Part shown: positions 33,747 to 43,617 of the stretch, piece by piece
How the letters are laid out: each line of letters opens with the position of its first letter
How positions within the stretch are numbered: position 1 is the first letter of the stretch
NCBI GenBank assembly: GCA_023052935.1
Contig: CM041294.1
Coordinates: 24,818,641-24,882,640, forward strand
Direction: 5' to 3'
DNA: 64,000 nt
DNA from: Piezodorus guildinii
Taxonomy: Eukaryota; Arthropoda; Insecta; Hemiptera; Pentatomidae
The notes under the pieces: model-generated
Told to the model about the DNA's origin: nothing
Database searches by the model: none
What the model saw: the letters and a program-made list of their open reading frames with translations, nothing else
Translations under genes and position numbers: made by a program

Positions 33747-34371
33747 GATGAATACAATAGAAAAAATAAATATAAAGTCCCCTTATATTGCGAGATAAAT
33801 AAAAAAAAAAAATAAAAAATAAAATAAAAAAGTTATATAGACTTATATAAATTACTAATAATAGAAAATTAACGTAAATATCTTAAAACTAAACTATTTA
33901 CAATATATACATATACATAGAAAACGTAAAACAAAACGAACATTTCTGATTGAGTAAAATAAAAATAAAGTCCTGGAAAAAGAGAAAAAACACAAAACAT
34001 AAAAAAATAAAATATAAAAAATTATTAAAATACAGTCTAACAGGAAGAACATAAAAGTTTATATGACGAATGTCTAGGTTACGAAGTCGGAAATGTCAAT
34101 ATTGCCGACCGAGACCTTGTAAACAAAGATGAGGATTAGTAAGTCCTAGCCTAGGCCTTATCTCCAGCCTAGGACGGCCACCAGTCTATTATTGTCTATC
34201 GAACTAATTGCCACTCACCTCGTGATATGTGTTCGTTAATGTGTTTATCAGTGCAACCACTCACGATTTACAAAGTTTGAAGCATTTTCAAGCAGTATCA
34301 CATTGATGAGAAGGAAACTAACATAGAGCAATACGTAAGTAGAACTGTGCCAGTCGCCATTTTAGAAAACC
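33747..34371 (-). promoter_or_regulatory. Jockey 5' UTR / probable internal promoter
   Basis: This is the non-coding leader of the full-length element, starting at 34371 (minus strand) with GGTTTTCTAAAATGGCGACT and running to the ORF1 ATG. Jockey-clade LINEs carry their promoter in this leader. I cannot point to specific promoter elements here. The part nearest ORF1 is very A/T-rich. Confidence 0.5.
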
Positions 34372-34532
34372 CTAAGCAATTTAGCAACCGAATAATAACA
34401 CGCATTTCCCACCTTTAACCGGGACCTGTTGAACCTATTGAACCAAAAAACTTGAATTTCTCTACGTGTTCAAAAGCCATGACCTGAAATATTAATATCA
34501 TCAAGATCGCCACCATTTCTGCCAACCAACTA
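34372..34532 (-). pseudogene. RTE-like LINE, upstream part of the split copy
   Basis: Minus-strand GCAGAAATGGTGGCGATCTT, then GAACACGTAGAGAAATTCAA and GGTTAAAGGTGGGAAATGCG match 53975-54125 in the other RTE copy (frame there: HTFEHVEKFKYLGS). A deletion of about 40 bp is visible inside. It joins directly to 29263 once the Jockey is removed. Confidence 0.8.
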
Positions 34533-34554
34533 ACTAACATTTTTTTTTTTTTTT

Positions 34555-35050
34555 TTTTTTAAACAATAATGATTTTTTTTTTCTGTTTTCGAAAATAACG
34601 TGGAAAATATAAGCGATATTTCAATTTTTTTCATTTTTTCTTTATTTTTTCTAATCGCGCTTTACTGATTCTAATTTCATACTTTTCTCTATCGTCAAAA
34701 ATAACTGAGTTATGAGAGTTATTTATGTGAAAATATCAATTTTTTTCTTTTCTTTTTCCTCTTTTATTTAGTTATTCGCGTTTTGTTGGTTAAAAAACAC
34801 TAATACATTTTTTTCTATCTTCAAAAATAACTGAGTTATTGAATAAAATCCTTTTATTCGTCCGCCATTTTAAAACTAACCAGCTGATATCAACGTCTAG
34901 GGGTTAGGATCATTGTTATCATTGGCTAGTATATTTGTGGCGAATTTAAAAAAAAATTAGTCCAGTAGTTTCGGAGATATGCCGCGGACGGCGCACGGCG
35001 TACGGCAGTTAAATCCTCAAATTTTAAACAGGGGTAATTTTTTTTTTTAG
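34555..35050. repeat. tandem units and right inverted arm
   Basis: It resumes the units of about 130 bp (CGAAAATAACGTGG, CAAAAATAACTGAGTTAT) split from those at 28070-28777. It then continues into the right arm, with CGTCCGCCATTTTAAAAC, ACGTCTAGGGGTTAGGATC and a final AACAGGGGTAATTT. The arm is an inverted relative of 25625-25930. Confidence 0.6.
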
Positions 35051-36227
35051 GTTTGTTGATTACGAAAATAATAAACCAAAAATAGATAAGGGAATGAGAA
35101 ATTGTAATAAAATTAAAAATGGTGCTTAAATAAAAAACAAAACAATATAAATTAGTGAAAGATTAATTTAAGGTACAGAGAAAATTATGAAAGTACATAA
35201 TGAATGCCATAATTTGGACGAGGTGGTTTACTGTCAAAAACTTAAAAGCTAGTCCAATTTATCCTTGTAGCATGGGCAAATTTCTCGAAAATATGTTTCA
35301 CCGAGAGGATAGAGTTGCAATACGTGCATATTGGTCTAGCTATTAGATGTGAGTGTGGCCAATTCTCAAGTCTGAGCTACCTCCTGTCTGCGGCTGATAA
35401 GGTAGGATGCCCACCATGGTTTTACCATACACAATTGTGGTTTCACTCTCTTTAATTTGCCCAAAGCTTCGAGTTAGAACTTAATAAAACCTGAACCATT
35501 TCTATCCAAGAATGGCATGGCTGTACATCCAGAGAGGTCAAATAAAAATACAGGATAAAATACTTAAATGAGGTATCAGGATAAAATGCATTGTTCGAGA
35601 TTATTTTTACTTCTAAGCGCGTACTTAATTTTCAAATTAATATGCGCATAGACAGTTTTTAAAAAAATAACTAATATTTTCGAACAGAGGGCACCTCTTC
35701 CCAACGTTTTTACACTTGTCCAATCCTGACGAAAATATTGACTACGCGTTGATGTAGGGTCTTATAATAAGGTATGCTGTACAAAGTAAGGTTCCCTTCT
35801 AGACCTACTGTTGTGGTAAGGGGAAATTAAGTCAAAATCACCATAGATCGTTTGATTTTCCACTTAAGGGTGTACATTTCAATGCCGGTGGTAGGAGGGT
35901 TGACACACGGCTGTTACCACCAAATAAGTAACTATTCTGTGGGACTTTGCTATTAGTAATCCTACCCACTGATCTACCCTTGCAGAATACAATATAGAAG
36001 GTAGAAATTATTGATAAATAATGTGGAGTAAGTCATACCGATAGGTATTCTTTGACTTTTGGGTGCTTTTCAATTTTTTTTACCTAAAAAATTAATTTTT
36101 GGACTCAAAAAATTGTCTACGTCATTTTAAAATAAATTATTAACAAATGCTTCCCACATCTTTGATCAGATCTGATATAAATTTTAAAATGGAAATGACA
36201 GCTGCAATACAATTATTTCTTTGTGGG
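35051..36227. other. no gene recognised
   Basis: Unique, moderately AT-rich sequence without coherent frames or repeat ends. Confidence 0.4.
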
Positions 36228-36370
36228 TGTAATCAGTTCACCGTTGAGAATTACTGGAAGGAATTAGTCCGGGTAGCGGTCATTAAATGAAACAGCTAAA
36301 TAGTTACAACTATTTATTGTTTGCCAACGTTTCGACCCCCCTTTGTGGGTCATCATCAGGGCTAAAAAGA
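36228..36370 (-). mobile_element. hammerhead-bearing element (family F2), single arm
   Basis: It shares GGAAGGAATTAGTCCGGGTA and the following CATTAAATGAAACAGCTAAA with the elements at 53273 and 55807. Here only one arm is present, with its hammerhead on the minus strand. The right boundary is not defined. Confidence 0.7.
36323..36364 (-). ncRNA. hammerhead ribozyme motif (F2)
   Basis: Minus strand: stem I GCC, core CTGATGA, one extra T, stem II GACCC / GGGTC (five pairs, loop ACAAAGG), GAAACGTT, then GGC closing stem I. All core positions match the hammerhead consensus. Stem III is reduced to the self-complementary ACGT, as described for Penelope-like elements. Confidence 0.75.
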
Positions 36371-37086
36371 TACAAAAGAAATACAATATCAATGACATTA
36401 CATACAATATTATATAACCTATTGAGCTAGAGAACGTCGGTATTAAAATACAAAAGAAGAACTATATATGTAAAAAAAACTTAATTAAAATACAATGACT
36501 ATAGTATAACAATGAAAGTGTTGATACCTAAGATCGTTCATGGGTTGTATATGTACAGGTGAAACAAATAAACTAATTATGTTATATTTCTAGAAATCGA
36601 ATTGTATATTGATAAGAGTGGGATTTTAATTACATATGGATAGAACAAAGGTCTTATGAATACCGTTCATCCATTTTTGTCTACCCTCCGAACAGGACAG
36701 CCGCCTGATCATCCAGGAACTATATACATACAGACCACAAAGTTCGATAATATATACTAGACGATGTTTACAAGATATTAATGTAGATATAGCGGTAGCA
36801 CGTGGTGTTGCTGTTGGAGGTGGAGAGAAGACCCCTTCATCTTGCACAACCCTAACGGTCCCTCCTTCAATCCAGAGCCTTCCATTACAATCCTTCACCA
36901 TTCCTCTTCTTCCTCATCATTTATTATCTTCCTCCTCTCTCTTCCTCCTCGGGCTATCATTTATTTCTACAACTTTTCACTCTCGGTGCAACTTACCGTG
37001 ACGGTTTCTGACATCTCCTGAATTCCTTGTAACCCCCTTTTGTTTCTTGTCAACAGTTTTGTCTGAAAACGCAGTTTTTTTCATCC

Positions 37087-37089
<3 letters not shown>
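36371..37089. other. no gene recognised
   Basis: Frames are short. 36830-37010 is C/T-rich without a domain. Confidence 0.35.

Positions 37090-37154
<65 letters not shown>
37090..37154. repeat. (TA)n microsatellite
   Basis: About 65 bp of TA dinucleotide. Confidence 0.95.
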
Positions 37155-37157
<3 letters not shown>

Positions 37158-37329
37158 ATTTAAATTTGTTTAATAATCAAACGATTCTTATTAAATATCT
37201 TCAGTAGCATTAAAAAAAAAAACAGTCTGAAATATATCATATTTTGTGTAAATTTAAATAATTATAACCTATCCTGTTTATAATAATTTTTTCCAAACTT
37301 GTTATTATTTTAAAAAATAACCATCTATA

Positions 37330-37450
37330 AAATATTAGAGGCGAAGTTAGTTGAGTCCATTGCACCTGAAGATGGCATTGTAGCCGAAACGTAGTGCAAT
37401 TATTTTCGATAAAAGAGTGGTGAAGTAGAAATCAGCCTCCAATTTTATTT
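37330..37450 (+). mobile_element. hammerhead-bearing element (family F4)
   Basis: The sequence around the ribozyme at 37359-37400 is unlike families F1-F3. No inverted second arm and no clear target duplication was found, so the limits are approximate. Confidence 0.5.
37359..37400 (+). ncRNA. compact hammerhead ribozyme motif (F4)
   Basis: Seven-pair stem I (ATTGCAC / GTGCAAT), core CTGAAGA at 37366-37372 (position 7 of the core is free), stem II GGC / GCC with a six-base loop, then GAAACGTA. The predicted cleavage is after the A at 37393. The whole motif is 42 nt and has no stem III loop, so cleavage may need a dimer. Confidence 0.75.
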
Positions 37451-37520
37451 CATAGAAATTGACCTTCACCTAAAAGAATCTACACCTTATACAAATATAA
37501 TGTTATGTTTGAGGTCATCT

Positions 37521-37725
37521 TTAGTGCCTTGGCTAGCAGAGGAGGCTTTTATGCCTAAATTCGCGGGTTCAAACCTGACAATAAGTCCTAAGAATATTTT
37601 TAACGGAGTAAAAAATCCTTGATTATGTCGACCTAATGACGGTCCAGAGCTTGTGCCACTTCTCCCCCTGTAGCATCGTTCAATCAGCCACAGTAGCATA
37701 CAGTTGACCTTAAATCAGTAAAAAC
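37521..37725 (+). mobile_element. tRNA-derived SINE (family B)
   Basis: The tRNA-like head holds a B-box-like GCGGGTTCAAACC, then the GGAGTAAAAAATCCTTGATT block and the GTAGCATCGTTCAATCAGCC tail block, as in 41975-42245. Confidence 0.75.
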
Positions 37726-37907
37726 AACAGCATTGTTATGTTCTATAAGAAGAAACCCACGAACCAAAAATTAACGAACAAGCTTTTCGGTAATTGAATA
37801 ATGGAAAATTTTATATATGAGGCTGAAATCCCGTAGAATATTCGCATACAAACTTCCAGTGTCACTATACAAATTTTGGAAAAATAAATTCAGCATGAGA
37901 TGTTGTA

Positions 37908-38752
37908 TATAGCATTTCCAAGTCAATTGTAAATTTTTCCAAGTCAAATGTAACCTTTTCCATTTCAAATGTAACCTTTTCCAAGTCAAATGTAACCCTT
38001 TCCATTTCAAATGTCACCTTTTCCATTTCAAATGTTATCTTTTCCAAAGCAATTGTCACCTTTTTCTTCACTTCTAGCCTTAAATATTCCGTTTTATTTA
38101 TTTATTTATTAAAAAATAATTAGTTTAATTAAAATTATGACTTTTTTAATAATTTTGGCATATCCTATCGCCATTTGTTTTGGTCATTTAGATATTTGAT
38201 ATCAAGTTCTGTTTTTTACGAGCTAATATTAAAAAAAAAAATTATCGTCTATTTAGTTTTAAGATAGTTATTGATTTTGAGTTTTTAGAGGGGAGGGGTA
38301 GTTTTTGGGAATAATTAATGTGTTTTCGGGTATTATAATTACGTTTTTCGAGCTGTATTTTTTATTATATTAATCCCTATATTCAATAAAAAAAACATTA
38401 AAAGGAAATTCGAGATAGATGCGTGGGAGCGATAAAAAAATTAAACTCAAAAAACGTAATTATAGGACCCGAAAACACAATTATCAACCCCTGTATCAAT
38501 AAAAAATATAAAAAGTAAATTTTAATTAAAATTAGCGCGAGCGATAAAAAATACTGCTCGAAAAACGTAATTATAATACCCGAAAACACATTGATTATTC
38601 CCAAAAACTACCCTCCCCTCTAAAAAATCAAAATCAATAACTATCTTAAAACTAAATAGACAATAATTATTTTTTTTTAATATTAGCTGGTAAAAAACAG
38701 AACTTGATATCAAATATCTAAATGACAAAAAAAAAATGGCGATATGATAATG
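37908..38752. mobile_element. second foldback element
   Basis: The left end begins TATAGCATTTCCAAGTCAA, like the foldback element at 5963. It is followed by about seven diverged 21-bp units in which AAGTCAAATGTAACC and ATTTCAAATGTAACC types alternate (37915-38060). Then comes an inverted pair: the arm at 38158-38380 (TATCGCCATTTG, GATATTTGATATCAAGTTCT) mirrors 38520-38750. The right terminal minisatellite is missing, so the copy is truncated. No coding capacity. Confidence 0.65.
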
Positions 38753-39857
38753 ATAAGGTTCGTTCTATAAAAATGGCGACACTCGTACATGTGCCACATC
38801 CGTACATAATAATGGGAAGAATAAAATCTAATCTTTACCTTTCTTGAAAAAAAATCTTATATTACAATCACATTCAGAAAATTATTGTTGTATTTTTTCT
38901 CTTCTAGCTTTTTTAGTTAATTGAGTGCTGAAGTAGCAAGTAATCGAAAAGCTGTTTCTGGCCCTATCAGTCGTCTTTGTGGTATCCACGTGAGTCGTTG
39001 TGTAACGGTAACGGGTCTCTTCTAAACGGATAACTGCTACTTTATTAAAATATGCAAGAGGGCAGTTATAGGCGGGCGGCCGAAGAAAAAAGGAGTAAAC
39101 AACAAGAAAGGCGTTAAATACTAACAGAAACTTAAGTACATATTTTATTTATAAAGCAAAGATCTTCAACTACAGATAAATCTATACTAATATTATAAAG
39201 ATGGAGAGTTTGTTTGTTTTAACGCGCTAATCTCAAAAACTACTGGTTCTAATTGAAAAATTCTTATGCTATAGGCTATAAAACATCACGCTGCGACCAA
39301 TAGGACCGAAGAATCAGTCGAAAATCTGAGAAAAAACGGGGGAAATTTGGGAGAAAAAAAAACTTGCATCCCAATGATTCCAAATGATTTACTTTTTATT
39401 TTTAAATAATTCAATTTCCCGTTAATTTATATTTTTCCATTTAAACACGTAGGAAACACGGCCAACTATTTGTCGCATTGTCAAGATCGGTTGCGGAGAA
39501 AATCAGTATGTTCTTCTGCCACAAGAAAATAAAACTGAAAATGTCATTTACGCGGAAGTACTTTAAAATATATTCTTTTAAAAACTTCTTAATAGCAATC
39601 ATAATAACAGAAATTGATGCATACGAAGTCGCTTTAGAATATATCAAAGAAAAGGTGAGATGTACTAAGAAGGTTTAAATTTGGGTGATAAAATTCCGGT
39701 TCTGGAAAATTGTCTTAATCTGATATGTATCAGCACAGGTACAAAGATTTTATAACAAATATATTTAAGCATATTACTGTTGTTACCTATTCTTTTAACG
39801 TCACTTTTATACTACTATGCTAATCGTATGATGACTAATTTTTCCTCTCCAAGTTTA
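38753..39857. other. no gene recognised
   Basis: Unique AT-rich sequence. 38905-39010 resembles a decayed Jockey ORF2 tail on the minus strand (block ATCCACGTGAGTCGTTGTGTA), too short to assign firmly. Confidence 0.35.
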
Positions 39858-40020
39858 GTTAGGGTAGAGATCTTTACCGAGTTCATGGAATCGCAAAGGC
39901 TTGGGACCACCATTTTACGCCCCCTTCGAAGGAGGTTGTAACTAACTAAGGTTGTTTTTTACTCTCATTAAAAAATCTTAAGGGCACCTGGCTGGTCACT
40001 ACATACAGGTAACCGACCCT
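39858..40020 (-). mobile_element. tRNA-derived SINE (family B), partial
   Basis: Minus-strand body blocks match 41995-42150: GAGTAAAAAACAACCTTAG, CCTTCGAAGGGGGCG, and CTCGGTAAAGATCTCTACCC. The tRNA-like head is degraded. Confidence 0.65.
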
Positions 40021-40550
40021 TTTAAGGATATTGCGTTTCAATTCTGTTCGTAAATTTGACAGGAAGAAGTCAAGATCGGGCTTGAAATGATAACAAAGAG
40101 TAGCTGATAGTTGATATTTATTACAGCCAATCTTACCATAAACGCACGTAAATTATACGAAATGCAATATTCGCGAGCAAAGCTGCGTGTCACAGCTAGT
40201 ATTAAATAAATCCAAAGAGGAAAAGAGGGCTGGTTGCAGGAGACAGCTTCTTTTATTGAATATAAATCAATTCCTTTTCTTTCTTCGTGTGAGAAGTTAT
40301 CTAACTTCATTCATTTACGTCATTCAAAATGTTATTTCAAGAAAATAATAAAACACGTGGCAAGCTATAGCAATATCTGTTATAGAAGTCAGGATTTTAA
40401 AGAATAAAAATCTTTCACTTACAGCCGTTGTCAAATACAATTGAAGAATTTTCAAATACAGTTAGAGATAAAAATGAGTGAAACTAATTGAGAATTAATT
40501 AAATTGAATTTCTATAGAAACATGTGTTTTATTAAAAAATCTATTATATC

Positions 40551-40784
40551 TGTGGCGGTCGTGGAAAACTAGATAACTCGAGTTATATCAAAAAATGAGT
40601 TAACTTCACGTATCGCTCCCTCCTACGTCGTGTTAAATTGGTTAAAGAAATTTCTTAGTGGAAAAAATTTCAGGTGGAAAGAAAGCTGTAATTAATAACT
40701 CTATTTTGGTATTACCCAAAACTTTAAGTCGCTCACCTGTAAAATGAAAGATTTTGACTTAACCACTTATTTACGACCGCCACA
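40551..40784. mobile_element. 234-bp MITE inserted in R
   Basis: The ends TGTGGCGGTCGT and ACGACCGCCACA are inverted repeats, with partial inner symmetry (ACTCGAGTT, GGTTAAGTC blocks). The flanking R sequence suggests a short AT-rich target duplication (TATAT), with one extra C at the left. The superfamily is uncertain. Confidence 0.65.
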
Positions 40785-41157
40785 TATATTATTATCTAAA
40801 ATAATCAGTTGGTTTTATCGGCTTTTCATCACTCTTTATTAACTTTTACAAGCTTGTGTATAAGATAATATTTTTTCTAAAATCTTTAGCTTTCCAACGG
40901 TATATTACCCATCTGTATTACTGCTCTTATGTTCCAAAACGAAGAATTACTTACAAAACATATTTTGCGGTTTTCTCCTTTAGTTAGATATCGAATTCAT
41001 TCAAATTACATGTTCACCTGTTTTGTATCGTTGATAACAGGATTATATTGTTTTTTTTTATCTACAAAATTAAAGTTGAGGATGTATAGTCGACTGTGGA
41101 AACTATTATGGGTGGAATAGTCAAGAATCAGTCATTTTTTAAAAAGTTTTTAATTTT

Positions 41158-41199
41158 GCCAACGTTTCGGCTCAAGCTTGTGAGCCATCATCAGGGCTA
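41158..41199 (-). ncRNA. hammerhead ribozyme motif (F1, left arm)
   Basis: Minus strand: GCC, CTGATGA, extra T, stem II GGCTCA / TGAGCC (six pairs), GAAACGTT, GGC. All core positions are consensus. Confidence 0.75.
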
Positions 41200-41390
41200 C
41201 AAACATCAAAACAAAAGAGATACATAGTAATATGATAATGAAAATTTTCTTTTGAATGTAATGTAAATCTATAATATTTAAGTATGTTGGTATATTTTCT
41301 GTTTTATTTCAAATGTTATCATTGTCACTACATTCAAAAGAAAATGTTCATTATCATATTACTATGTATCACTTTTATTCTGATATTTGT

Positions 41391-41434
41391 AGCCCTGACG
41401 ATGGCTCACAAGCTTGAGCCGAAACGTTGGCAAA
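41391..41434 (+). ncRNA. hammerhead ribozyme motif (F1, right arm)
   Basis: GCC, CTGACGA at 41395-41401 (C at the free position 7), stem II GGCTCA / TGAGCC, GAAACGTT, GGC. The core is kept. Confidence 0.75.
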
Positions 41435-41974
41435 ATTAAAAACTTTTTGAAAAATGACTGATTCCTGACTATTCCACCTATAATTACAAAATTAAAGGTA
41501 GTTTAGAGGAAGAAATATTGAAATATCGGCATTTAAGCCCTGTCAGACTATTTCAATCAGAATAAAACATACATGATATTAAAGCGCACCAAAATTTACT
41601 TTGATATACTCGTATAGAGTTTAATCAAAACCGTTAGAGCCGTTTCGAGAAAATCGTAAATAGGTGCAAAATGCGTGGTATAAAGTGGCTCTGCTGGTTA
41701 GCTGATTCTGATGAAAAAGTTTGTGTAACGTCTCGGGCGTATATTTGTCTTAAATATACAATTTCATTATCATAGGACTTTTCGACGTACCACACTCACA
41801 CCTTTTTGCGGGACTTGGTCATTTGGACTTAAGGGGACCCTAAAACGTAAAAATTTTCCATCCATTAAATGATTGAATTGCTAAAATAAATAATCAAAAA
41901 GTATTATATGATAATGGACGTTTCATAGATGGATTTTCATAGGTGAAACAACCAAAACCAAACATTAAGTGGGT

Positions 41975-42245
41975 GGCTAGCGTAACAGCCTCCCATGCTA
42001 AAGGTCACGGGTTCAAACCCGCAGGTGGTCCTAGGATTTTTTAATGGGAGTAAAAAATCCTTAGTTACGCCATCCTTCGGAGAGGACGTTAAAAGGTGAT
42101 CCCGAGCCTGTGCGATGTCAGGTACTCGTTAAAGATCCCTATCCTAATAAAACCTGGATAGGCAAAATTTAGGACTCCCACTGTAGCATCGTCCGATTAG
42201 CCATAGTAGCATAAAGTGACGTTAAATAAATAAACAAACAAACCA
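41975..42245 (+). mobile_element. tRNA-derived SINE (family B), fullest copy
   Basis: The tRNA-like head has TGGCTAGCGTAACAG (A box position) and a B box in ACGGGTTCAAACCCG. The body contains TAATGGGAGTAAAAAATCCT and GATCCCGAGCCTGTGCGATG. The tail is AAATAAATAAACAAACAAAC. Other copies: 16050, 37521, 39858 and 48435. Confidence 0.85.
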
Positions 42246-42862
42246 AACATTAAGTTACACTTCATGCCCATGTAAAGTCCAATTAAGTGAAATGTGTTCG
42301 AGGACAATATATTCAACAGTAGATTAAAAGGAAATAAGTAAATCAAAATCAGCATTAGTAAACTGTCCAGGATTGTTTTAGGCAACCTATTGCTAACATA
42401 TTTCCTAATATACTAAATTTGTTATAAAATATGTTTCATTCTATTATCAGCTCGGTGTAGATCATTTCAAGTTCGGATCTTGGATTATAAACTTTCCAGC
42501 TCCTGGTTATGTTATCTTCCTTTTTTTTTTTATTTCTTAGATTGATGTTAGGTCTCTGTTCGATGTATCTTTTTTTGGTTTCTACATTTATGTAATTTCC
42601 TTTTTTGCTAGTCTTGACGTCTGAACTACCGAGACGTGGACTGTTTTTTATATAAAATAGTCTTGCAGAGTTTGTTTCTGGAATCTTCATATTCGCATAT
42701 TAACAACCCACCCTTCGATGATGTGACCTCACTACCTAGACCTCGGAGGTGGGAACGCTGTATCTGAACTCATCCTTATTATCCTCAACAATCCTAATTA
42801 ATGATTCTTTTCTATTATATATTTGCATAAATATAGACCAAAAAGCCCAAATTTGAATAAGA
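42246..42862. other. no gene recognised
   Basis: Unique sequence; the frames at 42197-42690 have no known domain. Confidence 0.4.
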
Positions 42863-43617
42863 GTATGAAAACAAGATATTTTTTTTTCCCCAACGCGACA
42901 CCAACTTTTTTATCCCCAAACTGAAAAACTCTGAGCTTTGAAGTGAAAAAAAAATCTGAAAACGCACTTTTCACTTGATCATCATTTTCAAAAAGTTTTC
43001 CTTTTGAACAAAGTTGTTTGAATTCCTGAACAGGTGGTAATCTGTTGGAGAGAAGTCGGGAGAATATGGTGGGTGCGGAAGAACTTCGTAGCCCAGTTCT
43101 TTCAATTTTTGCACGGTATGTTTTGAAACATGGGGTCTTGCTGCCGCTCAGAGAGATCATGAGGTACCCATGTATCGAGCTTTTTTACTTTCCCAATACA
43201 CTTTAAATGTCTGGAAACGGTAAATGCACTTGCATTTAGTTGTGCTGAGAGTCCTTTAACTGTTTGGTAGGGGTTTCCTTCTACTGTATTTTTGAGGACA
43301 TCGTTGTCTATTACGGGCGGAGGTCTTCTTCGGGCCAAGTTTTCCAAGTCGGTATCACCTGCTGAAAACTTTGCAAATCAACGGCGAATGGTCCGTTTAT
43401 TAACACTCCCTTCCCCAAACGCCTTGCAAATATTTCTAATGGCTTCAGCTGCTGAATGGCCGAATTTAAACTCGTACAAAAATATTACTCGAAAATCGCG
43501 TGTTTCCATGTTCATATTTGGAGGTATACTAAAAAGTGGGTATATGTATAAGGTATATATATAATAAAATGTATTTCGGAAAATATAAAAACGGACATTT
43601 CATGTGAAACAACCCAA
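42863..43617 (-). pseudogene. mariner element, one end lost, centre deleted
   Basis: The right end carries the terminal repeat (GTGAAACAACCCAA, ending 43617) followed by TA. The minus strand encodes the N-terminal HTH half (LGHSAAEAIRNICKAFG, then VKGLSAQLNASAFTVSRHLK and WVPHDLSERQ). It then jumps to RPHVSKHTVQKLKELGYEVL and HPPYSPDFSPTDYHLFRN. The deletion removes the first two catalytic Asp residues; the third is kept, out of frame with the N-terminal half. The left terminal repeat is missing. Confidence 0.88.

Larger units (their letters stand above)
29264..34371 (-). mobile_element. full-length Jockey-clade LINE
   Basis: A 5.1-kb non-LTR retrotransposon on the minus strand: about 625 bp of 5' UTR (34371-33747), ORF1 (33746-32103), ORF2 (32106-29410), a short 3' UTR and a poly(A) tail (T-run at 29264-29283 on the plus strand) after AATAAATAAATATAT. 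CTAAGCAATTT is duplicated at 29253-29263 and 34372-34382, fitting an 11-bp target-site duplication (its edge is ambiguous by the T-run). Outside it, the RTE-like LINE continues on both sides. Both reading frames are open, so the copy could be recently or still active. Confidence 0.93.
41076..41485. mobile_element. palindromic hammerhead element (F1) with 12-bp TSD
   Basis: 410 bp bounded by ACAAAATTAAAG at 41064-41075 and 41486-41497. The other R copies have this 12-mer once, so the duplication is real. The interior is head-to-head: the right part (from about 41268) is a copy also seen at 45134-45440, and the left part (41083-41266) is a truncated inverted copy of its outer region. Each arm has a hammerhead motif pointing outward. 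No protein is encoded. Confidence 0.85.
40430..41860 (-). repeat. R dispersed repeat with two nested insertions
   Basis: Read on the minus strand it follows the R copy at 62038, in reverse order on the map. It is interrupted by a MITE (40551-40784) and by a palindromic hammerhead element (41076-41485). The R sequence is continuous once both are removed. Confidence 0.75.

Noticed and set aside
40430..41860. Helitron
   Set aside because: The R repeat has no 5' TC or 3' CTRR end with a preceding hairpin at the boundaries seen.
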